Of a DNA stretch of 64,000 nt, positions 9,140 to 17,657 are shown one piece after another; positions within the stretch are counted from its first letter, which is position 1; every line of letters begins with the position of its first letter. The DNA is from Pseudomonas triclosanedens (GTDB taxonomy: Bacteria; Pseudomonadota; Gammaproteobacteria; Pseudomonadales; Pseudomonadaceae). The notes beneath the pieces are model-generated. The model worked only from the letters and a program-made list of their open reading frames with translations, searched no databases and was not told the DNA's origin. The stretch is from NCBI RefSeq assembly GCF_026686735.1, contig NZ_CP113432.1, forward strand, positions 5,507,001 through 5,571,000, given 5' to 3'. The position numbers and the translations under genes were made by a program.

Positions 9140-10663
9140 ATGCCCAACCCAGTGCCCAATCCAGAGCGTCTTGCGGCCTGGCTCTCCCTGCTGGAAGAGC
9201 TGCCACTGCCCGTCCCGCAGGAGCAGAACCAGCGAATTCGCCACGCGTTGGGCGACAGCCGCCGCTCGATCCGCGACATCTCCGACCTGCTGCAGGACTG
9301 CCCGACCCTGGCGCTGGCCATCCTGCGCGAGGCCAACCGCGCCGAAAGCGCCCGCGACAATCCGGCGGAAAGCCTGGAAGTCGCACTCAATCGCCTTGGG
9401 CTTGCGCGCGTCACCAATCTGCTGGAGCAGCTGCCGAGCCAGCCCGAGGCGCAAATGCCACGCGCGCTCAGCCAATTGCTGCTGATCAGCCGCCACGCCA
9501 TGCAGCAGGCCAGCGGCCTGTTTGCCAACCGCCTGGCACGCCTGTGGCAGGAAATCCACTGGGGCAGCCTGTTCGCTCTCGCGCCGCTGTGGGCTCTGGC
9601 AACGGCGCGGCCGGAGTTGCTGGAAACCTGGCAACGGCAAGTCTTCGCCCAGGGCCGTAGTAGCGCAGAGGTCGAGCAGGAGCTGCTGGGCATGCGCCTG
9701 CTGCCGCTATGCCGGGCGCTGGCCGAGCGCTGGCGGCTGCCCGACTGGATCGGCCAGGGCTTCACCCTGCTCAGTGACGACCGTCGCCTGCTGGTCCGCG
9801 CCCTGCACGTCGCCCACACCGAATCCGAGCCGCTGGGACAGCAGCAGCGCCTGGACGCCGACCCCGAACTGGCGCGCTGGCTGACCCGGCCGGCGAACAC
9901 CATCTTGCTGGCCAACAGCCTGGCGATGGCCGCGCATCAGTCCTGGAACGGCCCGCACATGCTGCGCTGGCAACGCCTGACTGGACTCTACCTGCAGATG
10001 CCGCTGGACGAACTGCAACAGCAGATCCACGGCCTCGCCGCACAGAGCGCACGGCGCCACTCCCGCCCTCGGCTCTGGCACCCGGCCCAGGCGCTGCTCT
10101 GGCCGTGGGACACACGCCGCTGGGGCAGCATCGCTGCAGAGCCCGCGCCCAGCGCACCCGACACACTCGCGCAATGGCGCCAGCACTGCACGCGCCTGCT
10201 GCAGAACCCAACGCCATTCGGCAACGCCGTGCAGTTGCTCGACACCGCCGCCGCCGCGCTGCAAGCCTGCGGACTGCAGCGCGGCCTGATCCTGCTCACC
10301 GACCGCGGCCAGGAATGGCTGCAGGTCCGCCGGCACTTCGGGCTGCCGGAGCAGGCCGGCGAGCTGAAGCTGCAGATTTCCGCCAGCCCGCTGCTGCGCA
10401 GGCTGATGCAACAGCCCGCACAGTTGCGCCTCGGCCCGGCGAGCATGGCGGAGTTCTCGGCCGTGCTGCCCGGCGCGCTGAAAACCCAGTTGCCCAGCGA
10501 ACACCTGCTGCTGCGCTCGCTGGGCAACGGCAACCGGGTGGTGATGCTGCTCGCCGCCGACCGCAACGGCCAGCCGCTGGGCGACCTGCATGCCCAGGCA
10601 TTCGGCCGCACCGCCCAGTGTATCGAGCAGGCCATCCGGCAGATGTCCCGCAGCGCATCCTGA
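9140..10663 (+). CDS. HDOD-domain signalling protein
   Basis: A 507-residue cytoplasmic protein. Residues about 10-250 read as an HDOD domain: repeated helices with ISDLLQDCPTLALAILREAN, ALNRLGLARVTNLLEQLP and a later ALAERWRLPDWIGQG. HDOD is related to HD phosphohydrolases but usually has no catalytic HD pair, and none is evident here. The C-terminal part (about 340-500) looks like a GAF-type sensor fold, with alternating strands and RGLILLTDRGQEWLQVR, but that is weak. It lies between motA (divergent) and rhdA. HDOD proteins in gamma-proteobacteria are often tied to motility or c-di-GMP networks; a role here is inference. Confidence 0.75.
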   Translation: MPNPVPNPERLAAWLSLLEELPLPVPQEQNQRIRHALGDSRRSIRDISDLLQDCPTLALAILREANRAESARDNPAESLEVALNRLGLARVTNLLEQLPSQPEAQMPRALSQLLLISRHAMQQASGLFANRLARLWQEIHWGSLFALAPLWALATARPELLETWQRQVFAQGRSSAEVEQELLGMRLLPLCRALAERWRLPDWIGQGFTLLSDDRRLLVRALHVAHTESEPLGQQQRLDADPELARWLTRPANTILLANSLAMAAHQSWNGPHMLRWQRLTGLYLQMPLDELQQQIHGLAAQSARRHSRPRLWHPAQALLWPWDTRRWGSIAAEPAPSAPDTLAQWRQHCTRLLQNPTPFGNAVQLLDTAAAALQACGLQRGLILLTDRGQEWLQVRRHFGLPEQAGELKLQISASPLLRRLMQQPAQLRLGPASMAEFSAVLPGALKTQLPSEHLLLRSLGNGNRVVMLLAADRNGQPLGDLHAQAFGRTAQCIEQAIRQMSRSAS

Positions 10664-10757
10664 CCCGTCCCGTTTCCGGTACACTGCGTTCCCTTTAGAC
10701 TATCGCCGCGCAACGGGTAGCCCAGGGCCGCCAGCTCACGCCGCCTCTTCCATCATC

Positions 10758-10776
10758 ACGGTGGGCCACCCACCGT
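10758..10776 (+). promoter_or_regulatory. Hairpin next to the rhdA ribosome-binding site
   Basis: ACGGTGGG, loop CCA, CCCACCGT: a perfect 8-bp stem ending 3 bases before the GGGAG Shine-Dalgarno sequence and 16 bases before the rhdA ATG. There is no T run, so it is not a simple terminator. It could stabilise the leader or affect ribosome access. Candidate -10 boxes TACACT (10680) and TAGACT (10696) lie upstream. Confidence 0.4.
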
Positions 10777-10792
10777 ACCGGGAGACTCCGAC

Positions 10793-11608
10793 ATGTCCGC
10801 CTTCTCCACACTGCCCCTGGTCATCGAGCCCGCCGACCTCGCCGGCCGCCTCGAAGCCGCCGAACTGATCCTGGTCGACCTGACCAGCGCCGCACGCTAT
10901 GCCGAAGGCCACATCCCCGGCGCCCGCTTCGTCGCCCCGGCGCGCACCCAGATGGGCGGCACGCCGGCCCCCGGCCTGCTGCCGGCCAAGGCCGACCTCG
11001 AAGCGCTGTTCGGCGAACTGGGCCACAACCCTGATGCCGTCTACGTGGTGTACGACGACGAAGGCGGTGGTTGGGCGGGGCGCTTCATCTGGCTGCTCGA
11101 TGTGATCGGACATCACCGCTACCACTATCTCGACGGCGGCCTGCACGCCTGGATCGCCGATGGCCTGCCGCTGAGCCAGGACGCCCCCTCCCCTGCCGGC
11201 GGCCCGCTGCCGCTGACGCTGGACGATGCCCCCACTGCCACCCGCGAGTACCTGCAGAGCCGCCTGGGCGCAGCCGACCTGGCCATCTGGGACGCACGCA
11301 ACCCCAGCGAATACAGTGGGCAGAAAGTCCTCGCCGCCAGGGGCGGGCACATCCCCGGCGCAATCAACTTCGAGTGGACCGCAGGCATGGACCCGGCGCG
11401 CGCGCTGCGCATCCGCACCGATATGCCGCAGATTCTCCAGAACCTGGGCATCACTCCTGACAAGGAAGTGATCACTCACTGCCAGACCCACCACCGTTCC
11501 GGCTTCACCTACCTGGTGGCCAAGGCCCTCGGCTATCCGCGCGTGAAAGGCTACGCTGGCTCCTGGTCGGAATGGGGCAACCACCCCGACACCCCTGTAG
11601 AGGTTTAA
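10793..11608 (+). CDS. rhdA: Thiosulfate sulfurtransferase (rhodanese) RhdA
   Basis: Tandem-domain rhodanese that transfers the sulfane sulfur of thiosulfate to cyanide and other acceptors. The N-terminal domain (about 1-130) is inactive. The C-terminal domain carries the active-site loop HCQTHHRSG at about 229-237 with Cys230. The CQTHHRS loop, rather than the CRKGVT loop of mammalian rhodaneses, is the form described for Azotobacter vinelandii RhdA. Full length at 271 residues. The psd start lies 3 bases after its stop, so the two genes form an operon, as in P. aeruginosa. Cyanide detoxification would suit a cyanogenic relative. Confidence 0.95.
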   Translation: MSAFSTLPLVIEPADLAGRLEAAELILVDLTSAARYAEGHIPGARFVAPARTQMGGTPAPGLLPAKADLEALFGELGHNPDAVYVVYDDEGGGWAGRFIWLLDVIGHHRYHYLDGGLHAWIADGLPLSQDAPSPAGGPLPLTLDDAPTATREYLQSRLGAADLAIWDARNPSEYSGQKVLAARGGHIPGAINFEWTAGMDPARALRIRTDMPQILQNLGITPDKEVITHCQTHHRSGFTYLVAKALGYPRVKGYAGSWSEWGNHPDTPVEV

Positions 11609-11611
11609 GGA

Positions 11612-12481
11612 ATGTCGTTCAAAGATCGTCTGTTCATCCTCAGCCAGTACCTGCTGCCGCATCACCTGCTGTCGCGCCTGATCGGCTGCGCCGCCGAGTG
11701 CCGCGCCCCCTGGTTCAAGAACCGCCTGATTCCCTGGTTCGCCCGGCGTTATCAGGTCGACATGCGCGAAGCGCAGGTCGAAGACCTGGCTGCCTACGAG
11801 CACTTCAACGCCTTCTTCACCCGCGCCCTCAAGGATGGTGCCCGTCCGCTGGATGAGGCCGCCGACAGTGTGCTCTGCCCCGCCGACGGCGCGATCAGCC
11901 AGCTCGGCCCGATCGAGCATGGCCGCGTGTTCCAGGCCAAGGGCCACAGCTACAGCCTGATGGAACTGCTGGGCGGCGACGCCGAGCGCGCCGCGCCCTT
12001 CATGGGAGGCGAGTTCGCCACCGTCTACCTGTCGCCCAAGGACTACCACCGCGTGCACATGCCGCTGGCCGGCACCCTGCGCGAGATGGTCTACGTCCCG
12101 GGCCGCCTGTTCTCGGTGAACCAACTGACCGCCGAGCAGGTACCGGAACTGTTCGCCCGCAACGAACGCGTGGTGTGCATCTTCGATACCGAGCGCGGGC
12201 CGATGGCCGTGGTGCTGGTCGGTGCGATGATCGTCGCCTCCATCGAAACGGTCTGGGCCGGCCTGGTCACGCCGCCCAAGCGCGAGTTGAAGAGCTTCTC
12301 CTACGACGAAGCCGCCCGCGCCCCGATCCACCTAGAGAAAGGCGCCGAGCTGGGCCGCTTCAAACTGGGTTCGACCGCCATAGTGCTGTTCGGCCCCGAG
12401 CAGGTGAGCTGGGCCGAAAACCTCTCCGCCACCAGCCCGGTGCGCATGGGCCAGCGCCTGGGTGGAGCCCGCCAGGGCTGA
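11612..12481 (+). CDS. psd: Phosphatidylserine decarboxylase proenzyme
   Basis: Makes phosphatidylethanolamine from phosphatidylserine at the inner membrane. The proenzyme self-cleaves within LGST, here [13 protein letters not shown] with the cut between Gly253 and Ser254; Ser254 becomes the pyruvoyl group of the short alpha subunit. [10 protein letters not shown] supplies the conserved His of the catalytic triad. The length of 289 residues is standard. It follows rhdA by 3 bases with AAGGA just before the ATG, and is followed by a strong GC hairpin. Confidence 0.97.
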   Translation: MSFKDRLFILSQYLLPHHLLSRLIGCAAECRAPWFKNRLIPWFARRYQVDMREAQVEDLAAYEHFNAFFTRALKDGARPLDEAADSVLCPADGAISQLGPIEHGRVFQAKGHSYSLMELLGGDAERAAPFMGGEFATVYLSPKDYHRVHMPLAGTLREMVYVPGRLFSVNQLTAEQVPELFARNERVVCIFDTERGPMAVVLVGAMIVASIETVWAGLVTPPKRELKSFSYDEAARAPIHLEKGAELGRFKLGSTAIVLFGPEQVSWAENLSATSPVRMGQRLGGARQG

Positions 12482-12499
12482 TCGCCCCGACCATAATCA

Positions 12500-12525
12500 G
12501 GCGGGCGGCCCATGAGCCGCCCGCC
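12500..12525 (+). terminator. GC-rich hairpin after psd
   Basis: GGCGGGCGGC, loop CCATGA, GCCGCCCGCC: a perfect 10-bp stem 19 bases after the psd stop. No T tract follows, so it may slow or stop transcription, or protect the mRNA end, rather than being a classical intrinsic terminator. It separates the rhdA-psd pair from the HPP gene. Confidence 0.5.
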
Positions 12526-12557
12526 ACGCTCCTCGCTTACTGCCTTGCTGTCTCACC

Positions 12558-13535
12558 ATGAAACGCTTCCTGCATCTCATGGGCTGGCGCGCGAACGCCA
12601 CCAGCCACCTGGAAAAATGGCTCTCCGCCATCGGCGCACTCTGCGCAATCGCCGTGATCTATGCCGTGACCCACTGGCTGCTGCCCAGCGAAGCGGCGCT
12701 CTGGGTCGTCGCCTCGATGGGCGCCAGCGCCGTCCTGCTGTTCGCCGTACCGCACGGCGCGCTGTCCCAGCCCTGGGCGGTACTTGGCGGGCAGGTGCTT
12801 TCGGCCCTGGTCGGCGTGACCTGCCAGAAGCTCCTCCCTGACCACCCCTTCACCCCCGCGCTGGCAGTCGGCATTGCGATCCTGGTCATGCACTATGCGC
12901 GCTGCATCCATCCGCCCGGGGGCGCAACGGCGCTGGCGGCGGTCTCGGGCGGGCCGGCAATCGCCGCGCTGGGCTTCCACTACGTGCTCAGCCCGGTACT
13001 GCTGAACGTGGTACTGATCCTAGCCGTCGCCGTTCTGTTCAACGGTCTGTTCCCGTGGCGCCGCTATCCGGCGCCGCTTGCGCGCCTGCCCGAAGCACCC
13101 AGGCTGCCCAGCGGCCCCGCTCCGGAAGACCTCTACCACGCGCTGCGCAAGATGGATTCATTCATCGATGTGCAGTTCGACGATCTGCTGAAAATCCTCC
13201 AACTCGCCCAGCGACACGCGCAATCCCAGCGTCTGGGGCTGGACGACATCCTGCTCGGCGCCTGCTACAGCAACGCCCAGAGCGGCAATGCCTGGGCCGT
13301 GCGCCAGGTGATCGATGACCACCCCGGCAAGCGCACGCGCCAGGACCAACTGATCTACAAGGTGGTCGCCGGGGCAGGCAAGGGCAACACCGGGTCGTGC
13401 CGCCGCCAGGACCTGCTGAACTGGGCTGCGCACGCGGTGATCGCCCAGGGGGACGGCTGGGTCCGCGTGACGCCGCAGGACTCCGCGAGCAACGCCCTGC
13501 TCCGCCAGCTCAAGGGCGAAACGCCTCGGCCGTGA
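12558..13535 (+). CDS. HPP-family membrane protein
   Basis: A 325-residue protein. Residues about 20-160 form four to five membrane helices with the family signature CIHPPGGATAL, which gives HPP its name. The C-terminal half (about 180-325) is soluble and carries no domain I can name with confidence. HPP proteins have been linked to nitrite transport in chloroplasts and cyanobacteria; function in Pseudomonas is not settled. I do not recall a gene here in PAO1, where psd is followed by the PilZ-like gene and fimX, so this looks like an insertion relative to that genome. Base composition does not differ visibly from its neighbours. Confidence 0.85.
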   Translation: MKRFLHLMGWRANATSHLEKWLSAIGALCAIAVIYAVTHWLLPSEAALWVVASMGASAVLLFAVPHGALSQPWAVLGGQVLSALVGVTCQKLLPDHPFTPALAVGIAILVMHYARCIHPPGGATALAAVSGGPAIAALGFHYVLSPVLLNVVLILAVAVLFNGLFPWRRYPAPLARLPEAPRLPSGPAPEDLYHALRKMDSFIDVQFDDLLKILQLAQRHAQSQRLGLDDILLGACYSNAQSGNAWAVRQVIDDHPGKRTRQDQLIYKVVAGAGKGNTGSCRRQDLLNWAAHAVIAQGDGWVRVTPQDSASNALLRQLKGETPRP

Positions 13536-13663
13536 CTCGATAGCGCACCAACCCAGCGATGGGCTGCGGGGCGCGACGGATGCTGCTAGAGTTCGGAAAA
13601 AGCCGAGCGTGATGACCGGTCGGTCCGCCAAACGGCCCAGATTGTGGAGAACCTGATCCAACC

Positions 13664-15466
13664 ATGGACAACAGTCCCCAGCAGTTTCTGCGCGTCCCCA
13701 CCCCGACGCACGAAAGCCTTAGCTTCTGCAATGCCAACCCGCGCGAGCTGAAATACTGGCTGGACCATCTGCCAAAAGCCAACCTGGGCGAAACGGCCCG
13801 GCAGCTCTATCAGGGGCTGATCGAGCTGAACCAGTTGAAGCTTCCGGTGGAAGCACGCCTGCAGTTGCTGGAACTGTTCCGCCCGGAAGTGCAGTTCGTC
13901 TGCCAGCACCTGGAGCGGCATTTCCTCAACCAGTCCATCGTCCTCGACGAGCGTCCGCGCAAGGTGGCAAATCTCTGCCAAGCGCTGCAGAACCACTTGG
14001 CCATCGGCTACAAACTCATCGTCGTGCGCGAGGCACCGCGGACTTCCCGCGAGCGCGCGCAGTTGCTGGCCGCCTCCATCCAGCGCGCCATCCGCGCCTT
14101 GTGCGGGCCGCTGGTGCGAGCCTCGCAACTATACTGCCCGGTGCCGGAAGGGCTCTGGCTTGAGCTTCATCAACTGTACCAACTGGCCCGCCAGCACGGC
14201 CTGCAGAACATCGCAATCCGCGACTCCCTGGCCCGCCAGCCGGAAGGGCTGAGCATCGAGCAGTCCTACCTGGTAGCGCTGATGCTCGGCTCGGCGCGTT
14301 GCAACCAGATGCGCCAGAACAATATCGCCCGCCTGGCGGAAGCGCTCGAAGGCTGGACCGCGCAGGTGCGCATCCAGTCGGCCGACGCACCTTCGACCCT
14401 GTTCGTCATCGCGCCCCAGGTAGACGGACCGCCGCGCTACCGCACGCTGTTCAAGGAAAGCGACCTGCACAGTTGCGTGGGAGTCGACCCGCAGCCGCTG
14501 GTCGACCAGATCAAGGAGTACCTGCTACTGCCAGCGGAAAGCCGCGCCCAGGCGCGCCTGAAAGTGGCCGACGGCATCACCGTCGATCTGCTGCAGCACC
14601 TCGCCGCCGCCTGGGGCGACATCGCCGAGCGGACCTTCCAGCGCACCCCCGGCCAGGGGCAGCTCATCGTCTGTATCGGCATGAGCGCCCTGCACTACTT
14701 TCTCGCTGGCCGGCAGAACTTCGCCGACGTGCTCAGGATACAACTGGATACCCAGGTTCCCGCCTTCAAGGCCGACGTCAAGGACGCCTGGTCCGGCGCC
14801 TTCGACGCCCAGAAGGTGAATGACTGGCAACCCGGCATGCCGCTGGAAGAAATCGAATACACCCCGCACACACCTGCCGACGGCTCCCGGGCCATCGCCG
14901 AGTCGCCCAGCGATGACTACCCGGTCTTCACCTTGCCGATCGTCAACCACAGCCCCGGCGGCTATTGCCTGACCTGGCCGAAGGAAATTCCCAACCAGCT
15001 CCAGGCCGGCGAGCTGCTGGGCATCCAGGACACGCCGGAGCATAGTTGGAGCATCGCCGTGGTGCGCTGGATTCGCCAGGTACGCGGCGGCGGCACACAG
15101 ATGGGCATCGAACTGATCGCTCCGCTGGCCCAGCCCTGCGGCCTGCAACTGCTGCGCAAGACCGAACAGAGCAGCCAGTATCTGCGGGCATTGCTGCTGC
15201 CGGAAATCTCCGCGATTTCCAGGCCGGCCACTGTCATCACCCCTCGCCTTCCGTTCCAGGAAGGCAACCGCGTGCAGATCAACCTGCACGGCGAAGAGCG
15301 CCGCGCGACGCTTTCCCGCAAGATCACCGCAACCGGCAGCTTCACGCAGTTCGAATACCGTGCACAGGACCCCGTGGCGCCGGCTAACGATAAGCCGGTC
15401 ACAGCGCCAAACACCCGCGGCAGCGGCGGGGAGGAAGACTTTGACTCACTCTGGAAGTCTCTGTAG
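13664..15466 (+). CDS. PilZ-like protein encoded beside fimX
   Basis: A 600-residue cytoplasmic protein. Most of it (1-400) is helical and not assigned to a family here. Residues about 419-500 read as a PilZ-type beta barrel: FTLPIVNHSPGGYCLTWP, the strand ELLGIQDTPEHSWSIAVVRW, and GGGTQMGIELIAP, which match the D-x-S-x-x-G and G-I-x-F positions of PilZ domains. The RxxxR c-di-GMP-binding motif is not evident, so binding is doubtful. It starts 65 bases before fimX in the same direction and corresponds to the conserved gene before fimX in P. aeruginosa. A part in type IV pilus or twitching control is inferred from position. Confidence 0.75.
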   Translation: MDNSPQQFLRVPTPTHESLSFCNANPRELKYWLDHLPKANLGETARQLYQGLIELNQLKLPVEARLQLLELFRPEVQFVCQHLERHFLNQSIVLDERPRKVANLCQALQNHLAIGYKLIVVREAPRTSRERAQLLAASIQRAIRALCGPLVRASQLYCPVPEGLWLELHQLYQLARQHGLQNIAIRDSLARQPEGLSIEQSYLVALMLGSARCNQMRQNNIARLAEALEGWTAQVRIQSADAPSTLFVIAPQVDGPPRYRTLFKESDLHSCVGVDPQPLVDQIKEYLLLPAESRAQARLKVADGITVDLLQHLAAAWGDIAERTFQRTPGQGQLIVCIGMSALHYFLAGRQNFADVLRIQLDTQVPAFKADVKDAWSGAFDAQKVNDWQPGMPLEEIEYTPHTPADGSRAIAESPSDDYPVFTLPIVNHSPGGYCLTWPKEIPNQLQAGELLGIQDTPEHSWSIAVVRWIRQVRGGGTQMGIELIAPLAQPCGLQLLRKTEQSSQYLRALLLPEISAISRPATVITPRLPFQEGNRVQINLHGEERRATLSRKITATGSFTQFEYRAQDPVAPANDKPVTAPNTRGSGGEEDFDSLWKSL

Positions 15467-15531
15467 ATTCGACCGAATATCCATTCATCGCCTATTTGCT
15501 GCCGTCCAGCGCGGTATAAGCAGCCTTACTC

Positions 15532-17604
15532 ATGGCCAATGAAAAGAAAACGATCCGCCTGCTGATCCTGGAAGACTCGCAGAACGAAGCCGAGCGCCTG
15601 GTCAGCCTGTTCCGCAATGCCGGCCGCGCCACTCGCGTCCACCGCATCACTTCCAGTGAAGACCTCATCGAGATCCTTCCGCAGGGGTGGGACCTGCTGA
15701 TCGCCTCGCCCGACAGCAGCGCCATGTCCCCCAGCGACGCCCTCGGCACTATTCGCCGCCAGGCCAAGGACATCCCGTTCATTCAGCTCGTTGCCGACAA
15801 TGAATCCGATTCGGTGACCGAAGCGCTGGCCCTGGGCGCCCAGGACGCGCTGCCGCAAGGTGAAGACGAGCGCCTGATCCTGGTCGCCAACCGCGAGCTG
15901 GCCAACCTCGAAGAGCGCCGCTCGCGCCGCGCCGCCGAAGTCGCCCTGCGCGAAGCCGAAAAACGCTGCCAGTTGTTGCTGGACAGTTCGGTCGACGCCA
16001 TCACCTACGTGCACGACGGCATGCACATTTATGCCAACCGCGCCTACGTCGACCTGTTCGGCTACGACGACGCAGAGGAACTGGAAGGCATGCCGATGAT
16101 CGACCTGATCGCCGGCTGCGACCAGGCGACCTTCAAGGACTTCCTCAAGGGCTACCAGACCACCGAGGACAGTGCCGAACTGGCCTGCAGCGGTATCAGG
16201 ATCGACGGACAGGCATTCGGGGCACGCATGTCCTTCTCGCCCGCCACCTACGATGGCGAGCCGTGCATCCAGGTAGTGATCCGCGCGGAAACCGACAACG
16301 CCCAGCTTGAAGAAAAGCTGCGCGAAGTCAGCAGCCAGGACCTGGTCACCGGCCTGTTCAACCGCGGCCATTTCCTCGACCTGATGGACGGAGCCGTCGA
16401 GCGCGCCGTGACGGCAAGCCAGCCGGCGAGCTTCGCCTACATGCTGCTCGATCGCGCCCAGACGCTGCAGTTGAACCTCGGCGTCGCCAGTATCGACCTG
16501 CTGCTCGCTGACCTCGGCAACCTGCTGCGCAGCCACTTCCCGCAGGACGCCCAGCTCGCTCGTTTCAGTGACGACGTATTCGCCGTGCTGCTGCCGGGCC
16601 AGGCTCCCGAGCAGATCAAGCCGTTGCTGGGCAACCTGCTGAAGAAGATCGAAGGACATCTGTTCGACATCCACGGACGTACCGCCCAGGTCACGCTCTC
16701 CATCGGCGTTGCCGGCCTCGACGAGAAGACCACGCGCGCGCAGGACGTCATCGAGCGCGCCCACCGCAGCGCCGACGAGATCGCGCAGAATGGCGGGAAT
16801 GGCCTGAAGCTCTACGATCCGGCCGACGAACTGGCCGCCGCAGCCAATCGCGGCGATACCCTGGCAATCATTCGCCAGGCACTGGAACAGAACAGCTTCC
16901 GCCTGCTCTTCCAGCCGATCATCAGCCTGCGCGGCGATACCCACGAGCATTACGAAGTACTGCTGCGCCTGCTCAACCCCCAAGGCCAGGAAGTACCGCC
17001 GGCAGACTTCCTCGCTGCCGCCAAGTCCGGTGGGTTGGCAGAAAAGATCGACCGCTGGGTACTGCTCAACTCCATCAAGCTGCTGGCCGAGCACCGCGCC
17101 AAGGGGCATGAGACCAAGCTCTTCGTACACCTTTCCGGCCCCAGCCTGCAGGACGCGGAGTTGCTGCCCTGGCTCAGCGTGGCGCTGAAGGCGGCGCGCC
17201 TGCCGGCTGACGCACTGATCCTCCAGATCAACGAGCCGGACGCAATCAGCTACCTGAAGCAGGCCAAGGCGCTCAGCCAGGGGCTCGCCGAGCTGCACTG
17301 CCAGGTCGCCCTGTGCCAGTTCGGCTGTGCACTGAATCCGTTCAATACGCTCAAGCACATGAATGTCGACTTCGTGAAGGTCGATGGCTCCTATGTGCAG
17401 GACCTGGGCAGTGCGGAAAACCAGGAAAACCTGAAGACCCTGATGGCCAGCCTGCACGCCCAGGCCAAACTCACCATCGTGCCGATGGTAGAAAGCGCGA
17501 GCGCCCTGGCGACGCTCTGGCAGGCCGGAGCCAACTACATCCAGGGCCACTACCTGCAAGGCCCAAGTCAGGCTATGGACTACGACTTCGCCTCGGAAGA
17601 GTGA
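15532..17604 (+). CDS. fimX: FimX, degenerate GGDEF-EAL c-di-GMP receptor for type IV pili
   Basis: A 690-residue four-domain protein: REC-like (about 1-125) without the full phosphoacceptor set, PAS (about 140-260), GGDEF (about 270-430) and EAL (about 440-690). The GGDEF signature reads SDDVF (near 344) and the EAL signature reads EVL (near 475), so both catalytic sites are degenerate, as in P. aeruginosa FimX. That protein binds c-di-GMP through its EAL domain and controls pilus assembly at the leading pole. Position before serB and after the PilZ-like gene agrees. Ends in a clear bidirectional terminator shared with serB. Confidence 0.93.
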   Translation: MANEKKTIRLLILEDSQNEAERLVSLFRNAGRATRVHRITSSEDLIEILPQGWDLLIASPDSSAMSPSDALGTIRRQAKDIPFIQLVADNESDSVTEALALGAQDALPQGEDERLILVANRELANLEERRSRRAAEVALREAEKRCQLLLDSSVDAITYVHDGMHIYANRAYVDLFGYDDAEELEGMPMIDLIAGCDQATFKDFLKGYQTTEDSAELACSGIRIDGQAFGARMSFSPATYDGEPCIQVVIRAETDNAQLEEKLREVSSQDLVTGLFNRGHFLDLMDGAVERAVTASQPASFAYMLLDRAQTLQLNLGVASIDLLLADLGNLLRSHFPQDAQLARFSDDVFAVLLPGQAPEQIKPLLGNLLKKIEGHLFDIHGRTAQVTLSIGVAGLDEKTTRAQDVIERAHRSADEIAQNGGNGLKLYDPADELAAAANRGDTLAIIRQALEQNSFRLLFQPIISLRGDTHEHYEVLLRLLNPQGQEVPPADFLAAAKSGGLAEKIDRWVLLNSIKLLAEHRAKGHETKLFVHLSGPSLQDAELLPWLSVALKAARLPADALILQINEPDAISYLKQAKALSQGLAELHCQVALCQFGCALNPFNTLKHMNVDFVKVDGSYVQDLGSAENQENLKTLMASLHAQAKLTIVPMVESASALATLWQAGANYIQGHYLQGPSQAMDYDFASEE

Positions 17605-17616
17605 TCCACAGAAAGG

Positions 17617-17643
17617 AAAAAGCCGCCCTGGGGCGGCTTTTTT
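17617..17643. terminator. Bidirectional intrinsic terminator between fimX and serB
   Basis: AAAAAGCCGCC, loop CTGG, GGCGGCTTTTTT lies between the convergent fimX and serB genes. The GC stem is flanked by an A run and a T run, so it can stop transcription from both sides. Confidence 0.93.
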
Positions 17644-17657
17644 CATGTTGATGGAGA

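Noticed and set aside
15526..17646. A 706-codon open frame antisense to fimX
   Set aside because: Arises from GC-biased third positions; no family motifs, and fimX on the other strand is complete.
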